Source: CAYQQQ01 sp964420125
GTDB lineage: Bacteria; Actinomycetota; Acidimicrobiia; Acidimicrobiales; Microtrichaceae
DNA: 59,980 bases
Assembly: GCA_964420125.1 (NCBI GenBank)
Contig: CAYQQQ010000028.1
Coordinates: 1 to 59,980, forward strand
Direction of reading: 5' to 3'
The translations under genes and the position numbers were made by a program. Shown here one piece after another: positions 41,740-50,703 of the stretch. Position 1 is the first letter of the stretch. Each line of letters starts with the position of its first letter. The notes below the pieces were generated by a model. It saw only the letters and a program-made list of their open reading frames with translations, did no database searches and was not told the DNA's origin.

Positions 41740-44139
41740 TCAGAGCATCACCTGAACGGTGTCGCCAGGCTCCAGCACCCGGAAGTCGCCGGCCACGTCG
41801 ACCGCCACGGGCATCGCCTGACCCACGTGCTGGGAGAGCCTGACGCACAGGTGGGTCCCGGTGATCTCGATGTGCAGCAGCTGGCGGCGGTAGATGATCG
41901 AGAACTCGAGCTCGTGCAGCTCCTCGGGCAGCACCGGGTTGAGGAAGAGCACGTCCTGGCGGATCTCGATGCCGCCGTAGCAGCGCAGCACCAGGTCGAC
42001 CGTGCCGGCCATGGCCCCGAGGTGGATGCCCTCCCGAGTGGTGCCGCCCTGGACGTCGTTGATGTCGGAGGCGAGCGCCGCACGGAAGAGGTGCCAGGAC
42101 GTCTCCCGGTCGTGTCGGGCGTGCAACCAGGCGTGCACCATCTGGCTGAGGGTGGACCCGTGGGCGGTGCGTGGCTCGTAGTACTCGAGGTTGCGCCGCA
42201 GGAAGTCGTCGTCGTAGTCGTAGCCCAGGCGCTCGAAGATCTCCTCCACCTCGTCCTCGGCGAGCAGGTAGAAGATCATCAGCGTGTCGGCCTGCTTGGC
42301 CAACTTGTAGCGGTTGGGTGAGTCGCCTTCGGACTCCAGGATCCGATCCAGGCGGCCGATGTTGCCGTAGCGGGTGCGGTAGGCGTCCCAATCGAGCTCC
42401 TGGAGCTCGTCGTAGCCCTCGAACTGGCTGAGGATGCGGTCGCCGTGGAAGCACAGGCGCATCTTGCGGCTGATGTCGCCCCAGCGGTCCAGCTCCTCGT
42501 GGCTGAGCCGGAGCTTCTCGAACAGCTGCTCGCGGCGGGCCTTGGGGATCAGCTCGAGCACGTCGAAGGCGCGGCACAGGCACCACACCGCCATGACGTT
42601 GGTGTAGGCGTTGTTGTCCAGGCCCGGCTGCTCCCGGCCGGGATAGGCCTCGTGGTACTCGTCGGGCCCCATCACCCCGAGGATCTCGTAGCGGTCGAGT
42701 CGGTGGTTGTAGGTGGCGGCGCTCGCCCAGAAGCGGGCGATCTCCAGCATCATCTCCGCACCCCAGAAGCGCATGAACTCCATGTCGGTGGTGACCTGCC
42801 AGTAGTGCCAGATGTTGAACGCCACCGCGGCGTTGATGTGGCGCTGCAGGTGCGAGGCGTCGGGGAGCCAGTGGCCGGAGTCGGGGTTGAGGTGGAGGGT
42901 CTGGGTCTCCTCGCGACCGCTGCTGGCCGACTGCCAGGGGAACATGGCGCCTCGGAAGCCGGCGTCGCGTGCCGCCTCGCGCGCCCGGGTGAGGCGGCGG
43001 GCGCGGTAGCGCAGCAGCGCCCGCGTCAGCTCCGGGACCCGCAGGGTGAGGAAGGGGAAGATGAACAGCTCGTCCCAGAAGATGTGGCCCCGGTAGGCCT
43101 CGCCGTGCAGCCCTCGGGCGGGCACTCCGGCGTCCAGGTCGGTGTTGAACTTCGAGACGGTCTGCAACAGGTGGAAGATGTGCAGGTCGAGCACCCGGCC
43201 GGTGTGGCCGACGTCGCCGCTCAGGTGGATGCGGCTGCGGCTCCACGCATGGGCCCACGACGTGAGGTGCTGCTCCATGAGGTCCTCGAAGGAGCCGGCC
43301 ACCGCCGCGGCGTGGGTGGAGGCGTCGACGGGGGAGTAGATGCCGGGGTCGCGGGAGGTGTGCACCGCCACCACCTTCTCCACCCGCACCTCTGCGCCCT
43401 GCTCGACCTCGACCACCACGGCCTGGGCCACCCGTCGGGGCTCGGCGAGCAGCGAGCGCTCGGCGGTGACCTCCCGTTCGCCCGCCCACACCCGGGTGCG
43501 GGCGCACATGCCGATGTGCACGTGGGAGTCGTTGGTGCGCACCTCGAGCACGATGGCGTCCTCGGGGTCGGCGAACGCCTCGACGTGCTCCAGGTGGTCG
43601 TCGGGCAGGTCCGCGTAGCGGGTCACACCGGTGTTGCGCACGGTGCCGTCGATGGCCCACTCGAGCACGAGTCCGCCGGAGAAGTTCTCGGCGACGAACG
43701 TGGACTCGATGGCCGCGAGGTGCGGGTGGCGCAGGCTCACGAGCCGCCGCTGCGTGATCGACAGCACACGGCCCGCTGCGTCGCGCAGGCGACTGCGCCG
43801 GGTGTGCACCGCCCGGTGCAGATCGACCTCGATGTCGTGGTCCAGCACCTCGGCGACGTCGGGGGTGAACCACTCTCCGGTGCTGGGCCGGCACCGCACC
43901 GGCAGCCAGTTGGGCACGTTGACGATGCTCTCGTTGACCACCGTGCGCCCCGCCACCTCGCTGGAGAGGCGGTTGAACACCCCGGCGAGGTAGGTCCCCG
44001 GGTAGTGGACGTCATCGGCGGTGCACTCCGGCAAGGCGCCGCGGGTGGCCATGTAGCCGTTGCCGAGCGTGCACAGCGCCTCGCGCTGGCCTTCCTGGAA
44101 CGGCTCGTAGCCGCGGTAGCTCCAGAGCCAGTCGTTCAC
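41740..44139 (-). CDS. Glycoside hydrolase family 65 (trehalose phosphorylase type)
   Basis: 799-residue GH65 enzyme, expected to split trehalose or a related disaccharide with phosphate into glucose and beta-glucose 1-phosphate. Conserved pieces include GNGYMATRGA near the N-terminus, FWDELFIFPFLTLRVPELTR, GVMGPDEYHE with the catalytic Glu, KQADTLMIFYLL and the phosphate-loop candidate TAHGSTLS. A hydrolase or a different disaccharide cannot be excluded. ATG 44139 overlaps the stop of the upstream HAD-OtsB gene (ATGA). The pair corresponds to a split form of mycobacterial OtsB1, which fuses HAD, OtsB and GH65 domains. Confidence 0.88.
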   Translation of the reverse strand: MNDWLWSYRGYEPFQEGQREALCTLGNGYMATRGALPECTADDVHYPGTYLAGVFNRLSSEVAGRTVVNESIVNVPNWLPVRCRPSTGEWFTPDVAEVLDHDIEVDLHRAVHTRRSRLRDAAGRVLSITQRRLVSLRHPHLAAIESTFVAENFSGGLVLEWAIDGTVRNTGVTRYADLPDDHLEHVEAFADPEDAIVLEVRTNDSHVHIGMCARTRVWAGEREVTAERSLLAEPRRVAQAVVVEVEQGAEVRVEKVVAVHTSRDPGIYSPVDASTHAAAVAGSFEDLMEQHLTSWAHAWSRSRIHLSGDVGHTGRVLDLHIFHLLQTVSKFNTDLDAGVPARGLHGEAYRGHIFWDELFIFPFLTLRVPELTRALLRYRARRLTRAREAARDAGFRGAMFPWQSASSGREETQTLHLNPDSGHWLPDASHLQRHINAAVAFNIWHYWQVTTDMEFMRFWGAEMMLEIARFWASAATYNHRLDRYEILGVMGPDEYHEAYPGREQPGLDNNAYTNVMAVWCLCRAFDVLELIPKARREQLFEKLRLSHEELDRWGDISRKMRLCFHGDRILSQFEGYDELQELDWDAYRTRYGNIGRLDRILESEGDSPNRYKLAKQADTLMIFYLLAEDEVEEIFERLGYDYDDDFLRRNLEYYEPRTAHGSTLSQMVHAWLHARHDRETSWHLFRAALASDINDVQGGTTREGIHLGAMAGTVDLVLRCYGGIEIRQDVLFLNPVLPEELHELEFSIIYRRQLLHIEITGTHLCVRLSQHVGQAMPVAVDVAGDFRVLEPGDTVQVML

Positions 44140-45686
44140 CTCTCACCCAGCCTGCTCACCAGCTCCTCCAACAGCCTCCTCACCGCGTCCGGGTCGGCGA
44201 TCCGATCGTTGGCGGCGGTGATCCGGTCGTCGGTGCCGACGACCACACCCACCCCGTGGTAGCGGACCACGGCGAACGCGTCCTCGTCGGTGACGTCGTC
44301 GCCGACGAACACCGCCAGGGTGTGCTGCGGATCGAGGCCGGCGGCCGCCAGCAACCACCGCAGCGCCGCGCCCTTGTCCCAGTCGATCGCCGGGCGCAGC
44401 TCGAAGATCTTCTTGCCGCCGGACATTCGCAGCTCGGGGTGAGCCGCGGCGATGTCGGCTACGACCTCCTCCAGGCCTGGCACCTCTGACATCGGCGTGG
44501 CCCGGTGGTGCACGGCGATGGCGAAGTGCTTGCGCTCCACCCACGCGCCGTCCACGTCGGCCACGGGGTCGCCGAGCTCGGCCTCGGCGGCGTCGAGGGC
44601 GGGGAGGGCGTCGCTCCCGGCGTCGATCTGCACCCGCGATCCGTCGGGGCGCTGGATGTCGAAGCCGTGGCTCCCCGACAGCCACAGGCCGGGGCAGTCG
44701 ACCATGCGCTCGACGTCGTCGAGGTCGCGTCCGCTGATGACCCCCACCACCGTCAGCTCCGCCAGGCGCCGGAGCACGTCGCGTGCCGGCTCGGACATCT
44801 GCGCCTGCTCGGGGCGCTCGACGATGGGGGTGAGGGTCCCGTCGTAGTCGAGGAACACCGCCACCGACGGCGTGTCGAGGAGCCGCACCAGGTCGTGGTC
44901 CTCGAGGGCATCGGGCAGGTCGGTGAGGTGGGCCCGGGCGGGCACGGCCTGGCGAACGGTGGCGCCCACCACCTCCAGGTCCGCCCCGTCGGGCACCACG
45001 AGGTCGGCGAACTCCGCCAGGGGGGCGGGGTTGCGGGTGCGGTCGAGGCCGATCACCATGGCGAACCCACCGGCTCGCCCGGCCTGCACCCCGGAGATGG
45101 CGTCCTCGACGATGGCCGATCGGGCCGGCTCGACGCCCAGGCGCTGCGCCGCTTGGAGGAACACGTCCGGCGCCGGCTTGCCGGGGAAGCCCAGCCGGGC
45201 GGCGTCGTTGCCGTCGACGCGCACCTCGAAGAGGTCGTCCATCCCCGCAGCCGCCAGGACCATCTCGCAGTTCTTCGATGCCGAGATCACCGCGGTGCGC
45301 ACCCCGTGGGCGTGCAGGTCCTCGATGAAGCGGCGCGTCGTGAGGTAGGGACGTACGCCGTAGCGCGCGACGGCCTCCTCGAACGCGCCGTTCTTGAGGT
45401 TGCCGATGGCGCACACCGTGGACTCCCCGGGAGGGTCCTCCGGGGTGCCGAAGGGGACCTCCAGGCCCCGGGAGCGCAGGAAGCGGTCCACGCCGTCGTA
45501 GCGGCCCACGCCGTCGACGTGGGTGCGGTAGTCGGCGTCGGTGAACGCCCGGGCTGCGTCGCCGTGGGTGTGGGCGGCGAGGTAGCGGTCGAAGACGTCC
45601 TTCCAGGCGGCGAAGTGCACCGCCGCGGTCTGGGTGACCACGCCGTCGGTGTCGAAGATGACCGCCTGGAGCTCGGGGAACTGCAC
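44136..45686 (-). CDS. Fused HAD (beta-PGM-like) and trehalose-6-phosphate phosphatase
   Basis: 516-residue protein with two HAD domains. Residues about 5-240 resemble beta-phosphoglucomutase (VIFDTDGVVTQTAAVHFAAW nucleophile loop, VISASKNCEMVL, GKPAPDVFLQAA and AIVEDAISGVQAG). Residues about 265-516 are an OtsB-type trehalose phosphatase (AVFLDYDGTLTPIVERP, VISGRDLDDVE, WLSGSHGFDI, KGAALRWLL, FVGDDVTDEDAF). The first domain would convert the beta-glucose 1-phosphate made by the GH65 partner to glucose 6-phosphate. GTG 45686 has GAGGAGG upstream. Both active sites look complete. Confidence 0.88.
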   Translation of the reverse strand: MQFPELQAVIFDTDGVVTQTAAVHFAAWKDVFDRYLAAHTHGDAARAFTDADYRTHVDGVGRYDGVDRFLRSRGLEVPFGTPEDPPGESTVCAIGNLKNGAFEEAVARYGVRPYLTTRRFIEDLHAHGVRTAVISASKNCEMVLAAAGMDDLFEVRVDGNDAARLGFPGKPAPDVFLQAAQRLGVEPARSAIVEDAISGVQAGRAGGFAMVIGLDRTRNPAPLAEFADLVVPDGADLEVVGATVRQAVPARAHLTDLPDALEDHDLVRLLDTPSVAVFLDYDGTLTPIVERPEQAQMSEPARDVLRRLAELTVVGVISGRDLDDVERMVDCPGLWLSGSHGFDIQRPDGSRVQIDAGSDALPALDAAEAELGDPVADVDGAWVERKHFAIAVHHRATPMSEVPGLEEVVADIAAAHPELRMSGGKKIFELRPAIDWDKGAALRWLLAAAGLDPQHTLAVFVGDDVTDEDAFAVVRYHGVGVVVGTDDRITAANDRIADPDAVRRLLEELVSRLGER

Positions 45687-45816
45687 GTGCGCCTCCTCGA
45701 CGGCGACACCTCGACATCCGTCGAGTTGCACGGTAGCGGCGGAGCGGACGACCGAGGTGGCTTCCGTGTGGCCGCACGGCGTCCAGCGGGTGAACCTGGA
45801 CCACCTGCGGACGGCC

Positions 45817-48267
45817 TCACACGTGCTGGCGGTCGCGCAGCCAGGCGAAGGCGGGTGGGCCCAGGGCGAGGGGTGCCCAGAAGGTGGCCAGTCGGTACAG
45901 CAGCACCGACGGCACGGCCACGGCGAAGGGCGCACCGGCGGCGACGAGCCCGGCGGTGAGCACGGCCTCGATCGCCAGGATGTGGCCGGGCGTGGGCGCC
46001 GCGGTGGCGATGGTCCGGCCCGCGAGGAGCACGACGCCGACGGTCGCCAGATCGAGGCCGAGATCCATCACCTCTCCCGAGGCCTGCAGGGCCCCGACGT
46101 CGGCCAGCGCGGCCAGGATCACCGCCGCGACCGTGGCGGCGACCCGGGTGGGGGAGCTCTCGAGGCGGCGCATGCCTCGGCGGGCGGAGCCGGCCCGCTG
46201 ACGCATCCGACCCCAGGTCCGTCGGCGGAGGGGGCCGACCGCCAGCGAGACCCCCGCCAGGCCCGCCACCACGACCAGACCGCCCAACAGGGCCTCCGGG
46301 CGGTCCACCGGCGCGCTGTCGAGGTTCCCGCGGCCCGCCCACACCAGGAACACCACCAGCAGGAGCAGCTGCGACACGGTGGACGCGGCACCGAGGAACC
46401 CCGCGACCTCCCCGGCAGCATCGTGGTCCACGCCGTGGCGTTCGAGGTAGCGCGCCTGCAGCGAACGGCCGCCCAATCGAGCGGGAGCGGTGGTGGAGGC
46501 GAAGGTGGTGGCCACCGACGCCCACAGCGTGGCCAGCGCCGGGAGCGCCACGCCGGCGGCGGAGGCCAACGCCCATGCGCCGAGCAGCTCCACCGCCACC
46601 GCGGCCGCCACCAGGGTGGCGACATGTGACCAGCTGCCCCCCGCGAGGGTGTCGACCACCTCGCCCAGGCCTGCCCACAGGGGAAGCCCGACGAACACCA
46701 CGACGGCGGACGCCGCCAGCATCACACCGTTGGACGGGCGGAAGCGGGTCAGCGGGTCGAGCTGGGGTTCGCTCACCCCACAGCGCTCGGCAACCTCGGC
46801 GCGCAGCTGCGCCAGCAGGTCGGGCTGGGAGCGCAGGGCGCTCTGGGTGGCGCCGCTGAGCGCCACCGTCTGGAGACGGCCGATGGCGGAGCCGACCGCC
46901 GGGGCGCCGATCCCGGCGATCGCCGCGTCGAGGGCCCGGTCGATGCCCACCGCGACGGCCAACGAGGTGAGCAGCTGGGCGACGTCGGCTCGCAGGAGGG
47001 TCTCGTCGGCCGCCACCTCGGCGAAGCCGAAGTCGATCAGCCACGGCCGGTCCTCGTCGTCGAGGAACACGTTGGCCAGTCGAAGGTCGCGATGGGCGAT
47101 GCGGCTCCGGCGCAGCAGGTCCACCTCCTCCCAGATGGCCCGCAGCACCTCGTCGGTGAGGCGCTCGGGGGCGACCTTGTCCAGCGAGGCGCCGGGGATG
47201 AGGTCGTAGGAGAGCAGGAAGGCGTCGTCGCCCACCCGGGCGAGGGCCCTGAGGCGGGGCGTGCTCACCCCGACGTCGCGGGCCTTCAGCGACACGAGCG
47301 CCTCGTGCTCGACGGTGCGGCGGAGGGAGGAGTCGGGGCGTTCGTCGCCGACGTTCTTGAGCCGCAGGCGCCGGTAGGCGCGAAAGAGGATGTCGGCCGC
47401 CCGCTCGGTGGCGCCCATCACCTTGGCGAACACCCTGGTGCCGTCGCGGAGGGTGACCAGGTAGGGGGTCGAGCCCCGGGCGTCGACCGCGGCGGGCTCG
47501 ACCCGGCCGACGTCCAGCCCGCTGGCCACCAGCGCAGCCGTGATGGCCGCCACGGTCGGACGGCTCACGGGACGTCCGTAGAGCAGGAGTGCCGCAGTGC
47601 CCACCGCCGGTCCGAGCGCCAGCGCCACCGCCGTCGCTGCCGGAGGGTAGACCGAGACCAGCAGCTGGAGGAGCACGAGCACCCCGAACAGCGCCTGGAG
47701 CACCTTGCGCCATCGACGGGTGACGAAGGGCGAGAACACGACGATCGAGGCGGCCACCTGGGCGACCGTCGTGGCATCGGGCAGCGGGCCGGGCTCCATG
47801 CCCGCGGCCTCGGCCACCGCGTTGGTCGCCCCTTCGAAGCCGATCCAGGCGTCGATGAGGCCCATGAGCAGGCCGCAGGCCACGTCGACGGTGAACACGT
47901 AGAGGAAGATCCGCAGGCGGCGGGTCAGCAGGGGCAACGCCAGCGTGATCAGCATCACGGCGGCGTAGGTCAGCTGCAGCAGGCCCTCCAGGACTCGGAG
48001 CAGGTCGGCGGAGCGCACGGCCACCAGCTCCACCAGGCTGGCCTGGAACCCGCCGGTCGCCTCGGCAAGGAGCTTGACCAGCAGGACCACCGCCAGGGTG
48101 AGCCCGGCGATGCCCAGCAGGCGCAGGAGGTCCCCTGGGGAGCGCTCGTAGTGGCGCACCGAACGCGACCGGTCGAGCAGGTCGCCGTCGACACCGCCCT
48201 CTCCATCGACGGCGGCGGGGGAGGCCGTGGGTGGGTCGCCGGGAGCGGGTGCGGTCGTCGAGGTCAT
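45817..48267 (-). CDS. Kinase-like / LPG-synthase-TM flippase-like protein (copy 2)
   Basis: 816-residue paralogue of the protein at 25786-28209 with the same three-part build: N-terminal membrane segments, a kinase-like domain with HRDLRLANVFLDDEDRPWLI then DFGFAEV, and a C-terminal flippase-like membrane domain (LGGRSLQARYLERHGVD, ATAAPTPGHILAIEAVL). The glycine-rich PTPGG of copy 1 is PTPGH here, and the NRITPAG motif is replaced by STTAPARLGG, so the membrane domain has diverged. ATG 48267. It is divergent from the PAP2 copy 2 with 75 bp between starts. The shared architecture suggests a kinase coupled to lipid-linked transport; substrate unknown. Confidence 0.82.
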   Translation of the reverse strand: MTSTTAPAPGDPPTASPAAVDGEGGVDGDLLDRSRSVRHYERSPGDLLRLLGIAGLTLAVVLLVKLLAEATGGFQASLVELVAVRSADLLRVLEGLLQLTYAAVMLITLALPLLTRRLRIFLYVFTVDVACGLLMGLIDAWIGFEGATNAVAEAAGMEPGPLPDATTVAQVAASIVVFSPFVTRRWRKVLQALFGVLVLLQLLVSVYPPAATAVALALGPAVGTAALLLYGRPVSRPTVAAITAALVASGLDVGRVEPAAVDARGSTPYLVTLRDGTRVFAKVMGATERAADILFRAYRRLRLKNVGDERPDSSLRRTVEHEALVSLKARDVGVSTPRLRALARVGDDAFLLSYDLIPGASLDKVAPERLTDEVLRAIWEEVDLLRRSRIAHRDLRLANVFLDDEDRPWLIDFGFAEVAADETLLRADVAQLLTSLAVAVGIDRALDAAIAGIGAPAVGSAIGRLQTVALSGATQSALRSQPDLLAQLRAEVAERCGVSEPQLDPLTRFRPSNGVMLAASAVVVFVGLPLWAGLGEVVDTLAGGSWSHVATLVAAAVAVELLGAWALASAAGVALPALATLWASVATTFASTTAPARLGGRSLQARYLERHGVDHDAAGEVAGFLGAASTVSQLLLLVVFLVWAGRGNLDSAPVDRPEALLGGLVVVAGLAGVSLAVGPLRRRTWGRMRQRAGSARRGMRRLESSPTRVAATVAAVILAALADVGALQASGEVMDLGLDLATVGVVLLAGRTIATAAPTPGHILAIEAVLTAGLVAAGAPFAVAVPSVLLYRLATFWAPLALGPPAFAWLRDRQHV

Positions 48268-48342
48268 CGGTTCGGGGGCCAGCGTCGGACCAGCGCGACG
48301 CTAACCGGATCCGCCGCGAGGTGTTGGTACCGTCGGAAGCTC

Positions 48343-48984
48343 ATGGCTTCGGAACGAGTGCGACGACCGTGGTCGGCGGTGGGCCGGGTGGCCGCAGGGG
48401 TGTCGGTGCTCGGTGGCTGCACCCGAGCAGCCGCTCGAGGGGTGGGCCCCGACGAGGCGCGCATCTTCGCCGGACTCAACGGCGGGCCTCCGTGGGCGGC
48501 ACCGGTGCTCTGGTTGCCGATGCAGCTCGGCTCGCTGTGGGGGCCGTTCCTCGTCGGGGCCTGGACGTGGCGACGGTGGCACCGCTGGCGACCTGCAGCC
48601 GGAGCGGTGGCGGCGGGAGTGGTGTCGTGGCAGCTCGCCAAGGTGGTCAAGGCGGCCGTCGGGCGGGGTCGGCCCTCCGACCTGCTCGACGGGGTGGCCC
48701 GCTTGCCGGGAACGCCCCGGGACGGTCTGGGGTTCGTGTCGGGGCACTCGGCGGTGGCGGCGTCGCTGATGGCCGTGCTGTCCCCCGAGCTGCCCATGGG
48801 GCAACGCCTGCTGTCGCGCCTGCTCGTGGCCGTCGTCGGAGGGGCCCGGGTGCAGGTCTCGGCCCATCTCCCCCTCGACGTGGTCGGCGGTGCGGCGCTG
48901 GGCTACACGGTGGGGTGGGGATGGAACCTGGCGGTGGGCATCCCCGTCGAGGACGACGCCGTGGTCGCAGGCTCCCTCAGCTGA
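48343..48984 (+). CDS. PAP2 superfamily phosphatase (copy 2)
   Basis: 213-residue paralogue of the phosphatase at 28294-28947. Active-site motifs are KVVKAAVGRGRP, FVSGHSAVAA and ARVQVSAHLPLDVVGG, with the catalytic histidines retained. The shared stretch VLWLPMQLGSL is identical in both copies. The N-terminus contains a possible signal-like segment with VLGGC. ATG 48343 is chosen; the much longer frame upstream is a shadow of the antisense flippase-like gene. Its end overlaps the convergent anti-sigma gene by 8 bp. Confidence 0.87.
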   Translation: MASERVRRPWSAVGRVAAGVSVLGGCTRAAARGVGPDEARIFAGLNGGPPWAAPVLWLPMQLGSLWGPFLVGAWTWRRWHRWRPAAGAVAAGVVSWQLAKVVKAAVGRGRPSDLLDGVARLPGTPRDGLGFVSGHSAVAASLMAVLSPELPMGQRLLSRLLVAVVGGARVQVSAHLPLDVVGGAALGYTVGWGWNLAVGIPVEDDAVVAGSLS

Positions 48985-49777
48985 ACGAGCCCCGGAGGAT
49001 GCTCAGACCGGAGTGGGTGTCGTCGCCGTCGTCGATCTCCTCGGAGATGTCCACCACGGGGAACGCCGCGGTGTCCGTGCCGTCGGGCAGCCGCACGTCC
49101 AGGCGGCCGTCGGGCCGGTCGAACTTCGCCATGGACTGGGGATCGCCCCCTTCGGGGGTCAGGAGCCAGAGCTCGTAGAAGTCGGCCTGCTCTGCGGGGG
49201 AGAGCTCGGCCACGTCGACCACGAGGTGCACGCCGTCGTCGCGCTGGCGGAGCTCCGCCCGTCCGGAACCGCCCCCGGCCAGCAGGGATAGGTCGGTGGA
49301 GGCCACCAGCTCGTCGCGGGAGTCCTCACCGTTGGCTGCCCAGATGCCGAGGGCGCCGAGCACCAGCACGGCGACGGCGGCCGCAGCCAGCAGCGGGGCC
49401 CGGCGGGCGCGACGGGCCGAAGCCAGGTCGACGACCTGGGCGCCGGTCGAGGACGCGGCGCTGGAGGTCGCGGCGCTGGAGGTCGCGGTGCCTGAGGGGG
49501 ACGCGGTGCCTGAAGGGGACGCGGCGCCGAAGACCTCGGCATCGATCCGGGACCACAGCTCGTCGGGAGGATCCGAGCGCCGACGATCCGACTCGCGCAG
49601 CGATCGTCCCACGGCGACCACGCGCCGCAGCGCTGCGAGCTCGGCGAGCTGCTGGTCGTCGAGGAGGTCGCCGTCGGCGAGCGCCACCGCACCGGACCGG
49701 TTGTCGTCGAGGTCCTCCGATCGGGCATCTGCTCGTCGGAGGGCCGCGACAGCGAGATCGTCAGGATCCACTGGCAT
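48977..49777 (-). CDS. RskA-like anti-sigma factor
   Basis: 266-residue anti-sigma-K-type protein. An acidic cytoplasmic N-terminus (about 1-80) ends in DELWSRIDAEVFG; repeated SGTA/SAA linker residues follow; one membrane helix (about 128-150, PLLAAAAVAVLVLGALGIWA); and an extracytoplasmic C-terminal domain with DFYELWLLTPEGG, as in anti-sigma-K C-terminal domains. It lacks the HxxxCxxC zinc motif, as RskA-type proteins do. It overlaps the end of the ECF sigma gene by 17 bp, consistent with coexpression and membrane sequestration of that sigma. Confidence 0.85.
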   Translation of the reverse strand: MPVDPDDLAVAALRRADARSEDLDDNRSGAVALADGDLLDDQQLAELAALRRVVAVGRSLRESDRRRSDPPDELWSRIDAEVFGAASPSGTASPSGTATSSAATSSAASSTGAQVVDLASARRARRAPLLAAAAVAVLVLGALGIWAANGEDSRDELVASTDLSLLAGGGSGRAELRQRDDGVHLVVDVAELSPAEQADFYELWLLTPEGGDPQSMAKFDRPDGRLDVRLPDGTDTAAFPVVDISEEIDDGDDTHSGLSILRGSFS

Positions 49778-50369
49778 CGAAACCCTCCAGGTAGGAGCGC
49801 AGGCGTTCGAGCCCGCGCCGTATGTCGCTCTTCACGGTGCCCAGCGGCACGCCGGTCCGCTCCGAGATCTCGGTGTGGGTGAGCTCTTCGTAGAAGGCGA
49901 GCTCGACCATCTGCTTCGCCCGCTCGGGCAGCTGCGCCAGCGCGTCGGCGATCAGCATCCGCTGGGCGACGTCGGTGATGCGCACCTCCTCCGAGCCTCG
50001 GTCCTCGGGCTCCTCGCCGTCGGCGACCAGCGGGCGCCGTCCGGCGGCACGGAGGGCGTCGATGGTCTTGAAGCGGGCGATGCCCATCAGCCACCCGGTG
50101 AGCGACCCCTGCTCGGGGCGGAAGCGGTCCCGGCTGCGCCACGCGGCGACGTAGATCTCCTGGGTGACGTCGGCTGCCAGATCGGCGCCGAGGGAGCGGC
50201 GACAGAACGAGTAGACGAGCCGGGAGGTGGCGTCGTAGAGGCTGCGCAGCGCCGTCTCGTCGCCCGCCGCGAAGGCGGCTGCCACCGACTCGTCGAGTGC
50301 CGTGCCGGGTGAGTCCACCGGCGCATGGTAGCGGTGGACCGCCTCGGGTCGGATCAGGGTGGCGGTCAT
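49761..50369 (-). CDS. ECF sigma factor (SigK-like)
   Basis: 202-residue extracytoplasmic-function sigma factor. Region 2 includes LYDATSRLVYSFCRRSLG, ADVTQEIYVAAWRSRDRF and GWLMGIARFKTIDALRA; region 4 includes ERAKQMVELAFYEELTHTEI and GVPLGTVKSDIRRGLERLR. Start ATG 50369 is one of several possible starts (frame open to 50444; GTG 50318 would trim 17 residues). With the overlapping RskA-like gene it forms a standard sigma/anti-sigma operon. Its targets are not evident in the window. Confidence 0.88.
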   Translation of the reverse strand: MTATLIRPEAVHRYHAPVDSPGTALDESVAAAFAAGDETALRSLYDATSRLVYSFCRRSLGADLAADVTQEIYVAAWRSRDRFRPEQGSLTGWLMGIARFKTIDALRAAGRRPLVADGEEPEDRGSEEVRITDVAQRMLIADALAQLPERAKQMVELAFYEELTHTEISERTGVPLGTVKSDIRRGLERLRSYLEGFDASGS

Positions 50370-50515
50370 CTCAGGTCGATGGCGGAGGACATGCGCCGTC
50401 TCCGGGTCGCTGGGCCGGTACCGGTGCTGGTGCCGAAGCGTCACCCGTTGGTTCGCCGGACGGCCGCTGGCAGATGCACCACTGCCCTCTCCGCCGCTGC
50501 GCCTCTGCGCCGTTG

Positions 50516-50571
50516 CGCCTCTCCGCCTCTCCGCCTCTCCGCCTCTCCGCCTCTCCGCCTCTCCGCCTCTC
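50516..50571. repeat. 8-bp tandem repeat, 7 copies
   Basis: CGCCTCTC is repeated seven times in perfect register upstream of the ECF sigma gene, preceded by a few degenerate copies (GCGCCTCTGCGCCGTTGCGC). It is a likely length-variable simple repeat. The 330-bp interval 50370-50703 otherwise shows no gene. Confidence 0.9.
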
Positions 50572-50703
50572 CCCTCCCTCCGGGAGCAACTGGCAGGTGT
50601 CAGCTATGCCGGTGTGGTGCCACGCCTGCCAGATGGTGGGGTGGGGTGCGGGGTGGGGTGCGCCCGCTCTGGGTGGCGGGGGCGGCAGCGCTGACGGGAG
50701 CTC

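Noticed and set aside
42445..44262. 605-residue plus-strand open frame opposite GH65
   Set aside because: Antisense shadow; GH65 and HAD-OtsB motifs on the minus strand are complete.
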